Assembly (NCBI GenBank): GCA_002162875.1
Contig: MABA01000004.1
Location: 615,637-679,636 of the forward strand
Source: Rhodobacterales bacterium 52_120_T64
GTDB lineage: Bacteria; Pseudomonadota; Alphaproteobacteria; Rhodobacterales; Rhodobacteraceae
Reading direction: 5' to 3'
DNA length: 64,000 nt
Positions within the stretch are counted from its first letter, which is position 1. Each line of letters begins with the position of its first letter. Shown here in pieces: positions 52,736 through 61,030 of the stretch. A program made the position numbers and the translations under genes. The notes beneath the pieces are model-generated. The model searched no databases. It was given only the letters and a program-made list of their open reading frames with translations, and had not been told where the DNA came from.

Positions 52736-54766
52736 ATGAGCGATGATCCACTAGTCATATTTACCCCTTCGGGCAAACGTGGTCGCTTCCCTGTGGGAAC
52801 GCCTGTGTTGACGGCTGCGCGCAAACTGGGCGTTGATCTGGACAGCGTCTGTGGCGGGCGCGGGATTTGTTCCAAATGCCAGATTACGCCGTCATATGGT
52901 GAGTTTCCCAAGCATGGCGTGTCCGTCATCAAGGATGCATTGTCGGGCTGGAACGCGGTCGAGGACAAATATGATCGCTTGCGTGGCCTGCCGGAAGGGC
53001 GGCGTTTGGGATGTCAGGCGACAGTCCAGTCAGACATTGTGATTGATGTCCCACCCGAATCCCAAGTGCACAAACAAGTGGTTCGCAAACGTGCCGAAGC
53101 CCGTGAAATCACAATGGAGCCGGCAACCAAGCTTTACTATGTCGAGGTACAAGAACCTGACATGCATGAGCCCTCTGGCGATCTTGAACGTTTGCAAAAG
53201 GCGCTGAAGGAACAATGGTATCTGGATGTGGCGGGCAGTGACCTGCGAACCTTACAGCTTCTACAACCAGCGCTTCGCAAAGGTAAATGGAAAGTTACCT
53301 GCGCAATTCACACTGCTGAAAGTGGTTCCTCGCATGTCATGCAGGTTTGGCCGGGTTATTACGAGGGTTCGATTTATGGGCTGGCGATTGATCTGGGGTC
53401 CACAACGATTGCGGCGCATCTGTGTGATTTGCACAGCGGTGAGGTCGTGGCGTCCTCGGGCATCATGAATCCGCAGATACGTTTCGGCGAAGACCTGATG
53501 AGCCGCGTTTCATACGTAATGATGAACCCCGGCGGCGAGGTTGAACTAACCCGCGCGGTTCGGGAATCGATGAATGCACTGATCGTGCAAGTCTCCACCG
53601 AAGCCGAGATTGATCGCGAGTTGATCGTCGAAGCTGTGCTGGTTGGCAACCCGGTCATGCACCACCTGTTCCTTGGCATTGACCCCGTCGAGCTGGGCCA
53701 AGCACCCTTCGCTTTGGCAAGCTCGGGCGCGGTATCGCTTTGGGCAAGCGAGGTGGAAATGCATATGCACCCCGAGGCGCGGTTATATATCCTGCCATGT
53801 ATCGCAGGACACGTTGGGGCGGACGCAGCAGCAGTGGCATTGTCCGAGGCACCCTATCGGTCTGACGAATTGGTTTTGATCGTGGATGTTGGTACAAATG
53901 CAGAGATTTTGCTGGGGAACAAAGATAAGGTTCTGGCGTGTTCCTCCCCAACCGGTCCAGCGTTTGAGGGCGCGCAGATTTCTTCGGGCCAGCGCGCGGC
54001 CCCCGGTGCAATTGAAAACGTGCGGATTGATCCGGTTAGCAAAGAGCCGCGCTTTAAAGTTATAGGTTGTGATCTATGGTCTAACGAAGACGGGTTCGAG
54101 GCCGCGACGCTTTCGAGCGGGATCACCGGCATCTGCGGATCCGGTATCATCGAAGTCATCGCCGAGATGCGGCTTGCGGGTTTGCTGGATGCTGGCGGTC
54201 TGATCGGCTCGGCCCAACAAACGGGAACCGAGCGGTGCATCGTTGATGGTCGCACAAACTCCTATGTACTACATGATGCCTCCACCTCGGACGGCCCCCT
54301 TATCACGGTTACTAACAGCGATATTCGGGCTATCCAACTGGCCAAGGCGGCGCTTTATGCTGGCGCGCGGTTGTTGATGGACAAGATGGGTGTAGAAAGC
54401 GTTAACCATGTTACACTGGCTGGCGCGTTTGGCGCACATATTTCCGCGAAACATGCCATGGTCTTGGGGATGATACCGGATTGCCCAGTGGAAAACGTGG
54501 TTTCGGCAGGCAATGCGGCGGGCACGGGCGCGCGAATTGCGCTGTTGAATGTCTCTGCGCGGCGCGAGATTGAACGGGTTGTACACGAGATCGAAAAGAT
54601 CGAAACGGCGATCGAACCAAAGTTTCAAGATCATTTTGTCAATGCTTCCAGCATCCCACATGCGACTGATCCGTTTCCACTGTTAAACAAAATCGTTGAT
54701 ATTCCAGACGTTTCTTTCAACGTCAAACAGTCGGGCGAAGGTGGGCGACGGCGCAGACGGCGGTGA
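52736..54766 (+). CDS. RamA/RACo-like corrinoid reductive activator (ASKHA domain, DUF4445)
   Basis: This 676-residue protein should reactivate cob(II)alamin in a corrinoid methyltransferase, using ATP. The N-terminus has a plant-type 2Fe-2S ferredoxin domain (SVCGGRGICSKCQITP near residue 40, with a later cysteine in RLGCQATVQ). A linker is followed by ASKHA motifs: YGLAIDLGSTTIAAHL near residue 215, LIVDVGTNAEILLGN, EGAQISSGQRAAPGAIE, ICGSGIIEVIAEM and LAGAFGAHIS. It ends in an arginine tail, GGRRRRRR, like the methyltransferase at 48063. It fits the activator role of the split methionine synthase reported in Rhodobacteraceae. Confidence 0.9.
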   Translation: MSDDPLVIFTPSGKRGRFPVGTPVLTAARKLGVDLDSVCGGRGICSKCQITPSYGEFPKHGVSVIKDALSGWNAVEDKYDRLRGLPEGRRLGCQATVQSDIVIDVPPESQVHKQVVRKRAEAREITMEPATKLYYVEVQEPDMHEPSGDLERLQKALKEQWYLDVAGSDLRTLQLLQPALRKGKWKVTCAIHTAESGSSHVMQVWPGYYEGSIYGLAIDLGSTTIAAHLCDLHSGEVVASSGIMNPQIRFGEDLMSRVSYVMMNPGGEVELTRAVRESMNALIVQVSTEAEIDRELIVEAVLVGNPVMHHLFLGIDPVELGQAPFALASSGAVSLWASEVEMHMHPEARLYILPCIAGHVGADAAAVALSEAPYRSDELVLIVDVGTNAEILLGNKDKVLACSSPTGPAFEGAQISSGQRAAPGAIENVRIDPVSKEPRFKVIGCDLWSNEDGFEAATLSSGITGICGSGIIEVIAEMRLAGLLDAGGLIGSAQQTGTERCIVDGRTNSYVLHDASTSDGPLITVTNSDIRAIQLAKAALYAGARLLMDKMGVESVNHVTLAGAFGAHISAKHAMVLGMIPDCPVENVVSAGNAAGTGARIALLNVSARREIERVVHEIEKIETAIEPKFQDHFVNASSIPHATDPFPLLNKIVDIPDVSFNVKQSGEGGRRRRRR

Positions 54767-54827
54767 ATTGAAATACATGCTCGTGATACCCATATAAAGG
54801 TTATCCAAAAAACCAACGGAGCGAGCA

Positions 54828-55535
54828 GTGATCCGGGTAGCATCTTATAACATCCGCAAAAGCGTTGGGCTTGATCGCAAGCGCCGACCAGCGCGGATTG
54901 TCGAAATTCTAAATGAAATCGATGCAGATGTGGTGGCTTTGCAAGAAGTAGACCGCCGTACAGGATTGCGCGAAACGACGATCCCACGCGAGATGATCGA
55001 GCGTGAAACAGACCTGAAGGTAGTTGAAATCGCGACCCGCCCCAACAGCATTGGGTGGCATGGAAACGCTCTTTTGGTGCGAAAAGACGCCGAGGTCATG
55101 GTGGAACGTCGCCATGATATTCCAGTGCTGGAACCACGCGGGGCGATATCCGCAGATATTCTTGTGCATGGCGAGCATTTGCGAATCGTCGGGATGCACT
55201 TGGCATTAATGCGCACTTTCCGTCGCCAGCAAATTCGCGCGGTTACCAACCAAATCCAACGCCTCAACGCGCAAATTCCGACTCTTATAATGGGCGATCT
55301 TAATGAATGGCGCCCCAGTGGCAGCCTTGACCAGTTCGGTGACGAATATACCGTCGCCACCCCCGGCCCAAGTTTTCATTCCTCAAGACCAGTGGCCTCG
55401 CTTGACCGAATTATTCTGCGTAACGATCTGGATTTGCTGAAGGGTGCCGTGCACCATTCTGATCTGTCGCGCGTGGCCTCGGATCATCTGCCGATTTATG
55501 CCGATATCAAGGTTTCTCAACGTGCCATAGCGTGA
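54828..55535 (+). CDS. endonuclease/exonuclease/phosphatase family protein
   Basis: This 235-residue EEP-fold metalloenzyme has IRVASYNIRKSVGLD at the N-terminus, ALQEVDRRTG with the metal-binding glutamate near residue 40, LIMGDLNEWRP near 160 and the terminal SDHLPIYADI. It could be a phosphodiesterase or nuclease; the substrate is unknown. The GTG start at 54828 is supported by GGAGCGAGCA directly upstream. It ends 3 bases before the convergent membrane-protein gene. Confidence 0.9.
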   Translation: MIRVASYNIRKSVGLDRKRRPARIVEILNEIDADVVALQEVDRRTGLRETTIPREMIERETDLKVVEIATRPNSIGWHGNALLVRKDAEVMVERRHDIPVLEPRGAISADILVHGEHLRIVGMHLALMRTFRRQQIRAVTNQIQRLNAQIPTLIMGDLNEWRPSGSLDQFGDEYTVATPGPSFHSSRPVASLDRIILRNDLDLLKGAVHHSDLSRVASDHLPIYADIKVSQRAIA

Positions 55536-55538
55536 AGC

Positions 55539-56174
55539 TTACTTTTTTTCGTCAAACAGGTCCTGATTTGTTTCAACAAACTCGTTGATCATACCCGCAA
55601 GGCCGCCGAACCACTTTCCTTTAAGATAAAAGAAACCGGCTGCGGCCCCAACAAATGCGCCGAACGTATCGACGATCAAATCATACATCGTGTCGGCCAG
55701 ACCTGATTTTTGCATGTTCAATCCGAACAACTCGTCCATTCCGAATTCGAATATCTCCCAGATAACGCCTAGGGTCATCGCAAAGCAAAAAGCGAACCAG
55801 GATAGGGCAATCGGCGGAGCTGCGTATTTGTTGTCTCTGAACATCATTAAAATGACGATAAAGCCGATTAGTCCAAACCCAATCGCCGCGCCACCGTGCA
55901 TGAAAACATCCCACCACCATAGACGTTCGTAGAAATCGGCAATTTCACCCAGAAATAGCGTTGAGTAAGTGAACACAATAATTGCAGAGGTGAAAAATAC
56001 CGGAATTTGCACATGGTAGAACCGTTGGAATTGCATCGGTGCAAACGTCAGTGCAAATGTCAGGATCGTTACGAAAAGTGCATCCCATTGTTGCTCATAA
56101 ACGGCAAATCCGGCAGCGCCGATCAGCAAAAACCAGATGATATATACTACTAGGCTTTGATTAAATGGCCGCAA
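55539..56174 (-). CDS. integral membrane protein, DUF2238/YjdF-like
   Basis: This 211-residue protein has about six predicted helices. The segment WWWDVFMHGGAAIGFGLIGF and the acidic-aromatic motif GVIWEIFEFGMDELFG recall the DUF2238/YjdF family, whose function is unknown. The start is a TTG at 56174 backed by a strong AGGAGG with 6 bases of spacing, and no better ATG lies nearby. It has a charged cytoplasmic tail, ETNQDLFDEKK. Confidence 0.75.
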   Translation of the reverse strand: MRPFNQSLVVYIIWFLLIGAAGFAVYEQQWDALFVTILTFALTFAPMQFQRFYHVQIPVFFTSAIIVFTYSTLFLGEIADFYERLWWWDVFMHGGAAIGFGLIGFIVILMMFRDNKYAAPPIALSWFAFCFAMTLGVIWEIFEFGMDELFGLNMQKSGLADTMYDLIVDTFGAFVGAAAGFFYLKGKWFGGLAGMINEFVETNQDLFDEKK

Positions 56175-56292
56175 TTGGGACCTCCTGTATGAATGTTACT
56201 TCTAAGTACGCGGGATTTGAAGCACAAACCCTTCCCTTTCGCGCGTCAATCGTTATACATCCCCGCACCAATAAACTTAGGAAACTGGAACA

Positions 56293-57549
56293 ATGACCTA
56301 CAAGCCAAAAAGCGAATTTCTCCGTGTGATGGAGACCCGCGGCTTTCTGTCGGACTGCACCGATATGGAAGGCCTTGATGAAGCGCTAATGAATGGCATT
56401 GTTCCGGCGTATATCGGCTTCGACGCGACAGCAAGTTCGCTGCACGTCGGCTCGCTGATCCAGATCATGATGCTTCGTTGGTTGCAAAAAACCGGCCATC
56501 AGCCCTTGGTTCTTATGGGTGGTGGTACGTCCAAAGTGGGCGATCCGTCGTTCCGTTCTGATGAACGTTCGTTGCTGAACGACGCACAAATTGCCGAAAA
56601 CATCGCGGGTATTAAAAAGGTTTTTGCCAACTACGTGACCTTTGGGGATGGCGCGCAAGATGCGCGCATGCTCAATAACGCCGACTGGCTGGATAACCTG
56701 AACTACCTGACGTTCCTGCGCGACGTTGGGCGGCATTTTTCGGTTAACCGGATGCTTAGCTTTGAAAGCGTTAAATCCCGCATGGATCGCGAACAATCGT
56801 TGAGCTTCCTTGAATTCAACTACATGATCTTGCAAGCCTATGACTTCAGGGAGATTAACCGCCAGTTCGGCTGCCTTCTGCAAATGGGCGGCTCGGATCA
56901 ATGGGGCAATATCGTTAATGGTATCGACCTGTCAAGGCGCATGTCTAAATCAACGGTATTTGGCCTAACTTCGCCGCTGTTGACAACGGCAGACGGCAAG
57001 AAGATGGGTAAATCGCAGGATGGCGCCGTTTGGCTGAATGCCGACATGCGCTCGCCTTACGAATTCTGGCAGTTCTGGCGCAATACGCTGGATGCCGACG
57101 TAACACGGTTCCTGAAGTTATATACCGAACTTCCGTTGGACGAATGCGAACGTCTGGGTGCACTGGGTGGATCCGGTATCAATGAAGCCAAGATCATTCT
57201 TGCAAACGAAGTAACCACGCTGGCCCACGGCGCGACTGCGGCAAGCACTGCTGCGGCCACGGCCGTTGAAGTTTTCGAAAAGGGTGGTGTTGGCGACGAC
57301 TTGCCAACCATCACACTTGCAGCAGATGATATTGGCGAGAACGGCATTTCAATTGTGCAACTTTACGTCAAATCCGGCCTTGCCCCTTCAGGTAAAGAAG
57401 CAAAGCGCACGATTGCATCTGGTGGTGCCAAGATGGATGATGTGGTTGTAAAAGACGCAGGCACGATGGTTTCGGCGGAGGCAATTGCGAAAACCGTCAA
57501 ACTGTCCGCAGGTAAAAAACGACATGCTTTGGTAAAGCTGGCTGACTAA
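56293..57549 (+). CDS. tyrS: tyrosyl-tRNA synthetase
   Basis: TyrS charges tRNA-Tyr. The 418-residue class I enzyme has the HIGH-type motif SLHVGSL near residue 48, [26 protein letters not shown], the KMSKS-type motif [12 protein letters not shown] near 238 and a C-terminal S4 domain ([11 protein letters not shown]). Length and motif order are complete. It sits alone, with a terminator after it. Confidence 0.97.
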   Translation: MTYKPKSEFLRVMETRGFLSDCTDMEGLDEALMNGIVPAYIGFDATASSLHVGSLIQIMMLRWLQKTGHQPLVLMGGGTSKVGDPSFRSDERSLLNDAQIAENIAGIKKVFANYVTFGDGAQDARMLNNADWLDNLNYLTFLRDVGRHFSVNRMLSFESVKSRMDREQSLSFLEFNYMILQAYDFREINRQFGCLLQMGGSDQWGNIVNGIDLSRRMSKSTVFGLTSPLLTTADGKKMGKSQDGAVWLNADMRSPYEFWQFWRNTLDADVTRFLKLYTELPLDECERLGALGGSGINEAKIILANEVTTLAHGATAASTAAATAVEVFEKGGVGDDLPTITLAADDIGENGISIVQLYVKSGLAPSGKEAKRTIASGGAKMDDVVVKDAGTMVSAEAIAKTVKLSAGKKRHALVKLAD

Positions 57550-57577
57550 CATCACTTTCAATTTGTTGAATGTGTCG

Positions 57578-57613
57578 CACCCTGCCTTTCTTGTAATTTC
57601 AGGGTGTTTTCTT
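57578..57613 (+). terminator. rho-independent terminator after tyrS
   Basis: CACCCTG and CAGGGTG form a 7-bp stem with a 15-base loop followed by TTTTCTT. It lies 29 bases past the tyrS stop and 46 bases before the next gene. Confidence 0.75.
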
Positions 57614-57658
57614 AAGTGAGTGTTAACAAACTAATTTTAACGCTTGCAGGACAATTCA

Positions 57659-58621
57659 ATGAAACAAATCGCTCTTATTTTAACGGCCGTGGTCCTTGGC
57701 CTCGGTTTCGGATACGCCACCGGTGGCCTCGCCTTCTCTTCCGCTGTGTGTCTAGTCGCGGGAGTATTTCTTGTGACCCCAAGCTTATTCAAGTTCAATC
57801 TTTCGGACGTGGCAATCATCAAGGACAACCTTCCAAGTCTTTTTAAAAACTTATGGATCAACTACCTGCTGTTAACCGCTGTAGCGCTGGTTATCGGATA
57901 TTTGAGTCAAGACCTTGGCATCGCCGCAGCACTATTCCTGCTGGCCCTGCTGCCCGGTGGGGGCATGGTGATGATGTGGATTAAGCAAAGCGGTGCAAAT
58001 GTTAAGCTTGGGTTCGTAATCTTTATGTTGAACCTGTTGCTGCTGCTGCCTGTGACTCTTGTTTTCAGTCAGTTCCAAAGTTTCGCTGGTGGTTGGTTCC
58101 CAGCGCCAGATTTGACAGCCGTGGGCGATATAACCGCTGGCAAAGGTGTGAAACCGATCGCACCATTCATGATCTTGATCGTCATCCCGTTCCTGCTTAG
58201 CCGCATCGCACTGAAGTACTTCCCCGCTGTCGTGACGTTTACCGGTAAGCATCAACAGTTGATTTCCAAAGCTACTATGTTCGGGATTGTTTTGTATCTA
58301 TTCTCATTATCGACAGCACAGCTGCTATTTCAAGTCGATATTGTGGATCTGGTTAAAGCAGTTCTAGCAACAAGCGCCTTCTATGCACTGGTAACCGCTG
58401 TTGCTATATTTGCGACGGACCTGACACCGAGCGGTAAATCGGTGTTCTGGCACATAGCAACACGTTATATAACTTTGGCGCTAATCTTGGCGGTGTTCAG
58501 CGTCGGCACGTATGGCGCGACTTTCATACTGCCGATTATGATCGCGTATTTCATCCAGATTGGTGGAGCGGGTTTCTTGGCCAAGCGCGAACGAAAAGTA
58601 TCGAAGGGCCAGCCTGCTTAA
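57659..58621 (+). CDS. 10-TM membrane protein, possible bile acid:sodium symporter-like transporter
   Basis: This 320-residue protein is almost wholly hydrophobic, with about ten predicted helices: YATGGLAFSSAVCLVAGVFL and SLFKNLWINYLLLTAVALV early, and ALFLLALLPGGGMVMMWIKQSGANVKLG in the middle, which recalls the BASS/SBF or arsenite-permease helix-break region. No certain family match or substrate. I used the ATG at 57659, preceded by GCAGGACAA. It follows the tyrS terminator and ends 15 bases from the convergent DUF3179 gene. Confidence 0.68.
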   Translation: MKQIALILTAVVLGLGFGYATGGLAFSSAVCLVAGVFLVTPSLFKFNLSDVAIIKDNLPSLFKNLWINYLLLTAVALVIGYLSQDLGIAAALFLLALLPGGGMVMMWIKQSGANVKLGFVIFMLNLLLLLPVTLVFSQFQSFAGGWFPAPDLTAVGDITAGKGVKPIAPFMILIVIPFLLSRIALKYFPAVVTFTGKHQQLISKATMFGIVLYLFSLSTAQLLFQVDIVDLVKAVLATSAFYALVTAVAIFATDLTPSGKSVFWHIATRYITLALILAVFSVGTYGATFILPIMIAYFIQIGGAGFLAKRERKVSKGQPA

Positions 58622-58636
58622 GCCTAACCCAAGCGA

Positions 58637-59605
58637 CTAATTACCAAGCATCCATTCGCCTTCCGGTGCAAACGCATGGAAGGCGAAAGCGAACGAGACT
58701 TCGTGGATTACATCTTCGCCAGTCTCGGCGTCATAAACGCGAATGCTTCCGATATCTTTCGCATCCGCAATACGCCGCGCCCCTAGGGCTGTTGCCATGC
58801 CAGCTTTCCAGACAATCAGCACGCCAGCCTCGGTAATCGTATCGTTTGCTTGCAGGCGCTCCAATGGCCACGCACGGTTACCGACACGAATAACACGCGA
58901 CAATGGTTCGATGTTGAACGGAGGGTTCTCACCACGATACAAGAACGGATTGCCGGACGTATCGTACCCTGCATAAGGGTTCGCGCCATATTGGCGTCTA
59001 TGATTTGTCGGCTCGGCCATGACCTCACCGTTCGGATTGCGTTCGCGGAATTCCCCAAGCGATTCCATCCAGCTGACTACTTGGGTCAATTGTTTGCCCG
59101 TCATCTCACCGACAATGCCTTCACCGGTGAACTGTTGCCACCAACTTTCGGTCTGTCGGTCAAACATCACCATATCAGAGTTGCGCAGGTTTCCGGACAC
59201 TCCGAAATCCAATACCTGCCCGTCGAGACGGCGATCAAATACCAGCGCGGAATTACATAGAGGGCAAAACGTTACCGCCAAGGGAATACCGCCGAGTTCG
59301 TCATTGGCAATCTCGTGCCAAGTTAAATATCGAATGGGGTATGCGCGCGGCAGGGCACCCTCGATTTCCACTGTCACAACAGGTTCCCTTTCGGAAAATT
59401 CAACCTCGGAAACCGGCACAACATTCACTTGGGACAACGCTGGAATACCGTCCTTGCCCGGACCGCCAGACATAATCTCGTCGAAATCAACCGAAAACTT
59501 GGTGAAATCTGTGTTCGGCCACCCCCTGGTCAAACTAGAGGATTGAGCGAATGCTGGCAGCGCAATAACCGACAGCGCTAGCGCCATTAAGATTTTCCTG
59601 AACAT
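58637..59605 (-). CDS. DUF3179 secreted protein
   Basis: This 322-residue exported protein starts with a signal peptide (MFRKILMALALSVIALPAFA). The mature part is DUF3179: AYPIRYLTWHEIANDELGGIPLAVTFCPLCNSALVFDR near residue 90, including a CPLC pair, and SDMVMFDRQTESWWQQFTGEGIVG. The family's function is unknown; the CPLC pair could bind metal or be redox-active. AAAGGAGCTGTC precedes the ATG. Confidence 0.9.
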   Translation of the reverse strand: MFRKILMALALSVIALPAFAQSSSLTRGWPNTDFTKFSVDFDEIMSGGPGKDGIPALSQVNVVPVSEVEFSEREPVVTVEIEGALPRAYPIRYLTWHEIANDELGGIPLAVTFCPLCNSALVFDRRLDGQVLDFGVSGNLRNSDMVMFDRQTESWWQQFTGEGIVGEMTGKQLTQVVSWMESLGEFRERNPNGEVMAEPTNHRRQYGANPYAGYDTSGNPFLYRGENPPFNIEPLSRVIRVGNRAWPLERLQANDTITEAGVLIVWKAGMATALGARRIADAKDIGSIRVYDAETGEDVIHEVSFAFAFHAFAPEGEWMLGN

Positions 59606-59759
59606 GACAGCTCCTTTGGCAAGTTGTATCCTTAATCTGCCCCGACCGAACGGACGGCGCTACCCCTGCTCACGTCAAGTTGAGGGAATGCGAGAATAGC
59701 AGCCGTTGGGCTTCTAACCCATCGTAGTCCAAGGTCCGCACAAAAACTTGGGGGGAAAC

Positions 59760-60747
59760 ATGAAAGCAGTTGTTTATTTCAAATACGGCTCGCCCGAAGT
59801 ATTGCAGATTAGCGAAGTTGAAAAACCGAGCCCAAAGCACAACGAGGTACTAATAAGAGTACATACGGCCGAGGTAACCAAAGCGGACTGCGAGATGCGC
59901 CGTTTTAATTTCCCCGTAAAATGGTTCTGGTTGCCTCTTCGCTTGGCTCTCGGAGTGATCAAGCCGCGACGCAATGTGTTGGGTGCGTATTTTGCGGGAG
60001 AGATCGCAGAAACTGGCAAGAATGTTAGCAAATTTAAAGTCGGTGACAGGCTTTTCGGGACAACCGGCCTGCGTTTTGGCGCACACGGCGAGTATATCAC
60101 CCTGCCCGAGGACCAGACGCTGAGCCTTATCCCTGATAATATCAGTTTCGAGCAAGCCGCGACGACTGCGATGGGGGCGTTGGGGGCGTTAAACGCCCTC
60201 CATTTTATGCGCCTTGCGCAGATCACGCCTGGCGATAAAGTTTTGATTAACGGCGCCGGCGGCAGCATTGGTACATTTGCCTTGCAGATCGCGCGCGATC
60301 TGGGGGCTAAGGTTTCGGTCGTCGACACCAGCATAAAGGAAGAAATGTTACACAGAGCCGGCGCGGATGAATTTATCGACTATACACAGGTGAATTTCGC
60401 CGATCAGGGGGAAACCTACGATGTGGTTTTCGATATGGTCGCGAGCAGCGTGTATGACGATTGTATACGTGTATTGAATTCCGGTGGGCGACTTTTGCTG
60501 AGGAACCCGAGCTTATTTAAGATGGTTAGATGTGCGGTAACCACACGTTTTACCGACAAAACCGCCAAGTTTACATTTGCCAAAGAATCCGAAGAAGAGC
60601 TTCAGGAAGTGACTACCCCTGCTGCATAATGGGCGCATCACCGCGATCATAAATAAGGTGATGCCGATAGAGAAAGCTGCAGAAGCGCACCATTTGGTCG
60701 AAACCGAACAGCGAATTGGGGCGATCGTTCTTTCAATTGCGCTATAA
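59760..60747 (+). pseudogene. zinc-type alcohol dehydrogenase/quinone oxidoreductase with a late frameshift
   Basis: The ATG at 59760 (after GGGGGGAAAC) opens an MDR-family oxidoreductase: MKAVVYFKYGSPEVLQI, GAYFAGEIAETGKNV, the NADP-binding GAGGSIGTFALQIARDLGA and a DEFIDYTQV region. This frame ends early at 60629 with EVTTPAA. In the next frame, from about 60613, the normal family C-terminus continues: LLHNGRITAIINKVM, then PIEKAAEAHHLVETEQRIG, to a stop at 60745. A one-base insertion between 60610 and 60627 would explain this, near a CCCC run. The truncated 289-residue product may be inactive, or this may be a sequencing error. Confidence 0.85.
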
Positions 60748-60772
60748 AAAAGGCCCGCAACGATTGTGCGGG
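60745..60772 (-). terminator. rho-independent terminator for the NACHT gene
   Basis: On the minus strand CCCGCA and TGCGGG arms (forward 60754-60759 and 60767-60772) form a short GC stem followed by six T residues. It is the more T-rich of two hairpins downstream of the NACHT gene and overlaps the frameshifted end of the oxidoreductase. Confidence 0.65.
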
Positions 60773-60813
60773 GGTATAGTGATATCCGCCAATAAATACA
60801 TTGGACCATAAAA

Positions 60814-60843
60814 TAGGGCCTGCACTTAATTGTGTGGGCCCTA
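60814..60843 (-). terminator. second terminator-like hairpin downstream of the NACHT gene
   Basis: TAGGGCC and GGCCCTA form a 7-bp stem with an inner CAC/GTG pairing, followed on the minus strand by TTTTAT. With the hairpin at 60745 it makes a tandem terminator between the large right-hand gene and the oxidoreductase. The remainder of 60748-61030 shows no gene. Confidence 0.5.
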
Positions 60844-61030
60844 ATCATTTGGAAGATATACCAGAGCAGGCATCTAGTCGTAATATCGTGGGCGTCTCCA
60901 TCGGGCCCTTTGTTATCTTTCGAAATTTAGAATACCAAGTCAGTGCAGCTTCTTTGAATTTGACATTAATTGAACTGCATTGTGCAGAATGGCACGTAGA
61001 ATGTTGGTAAGAGACAGAATAGAGGCTCCG

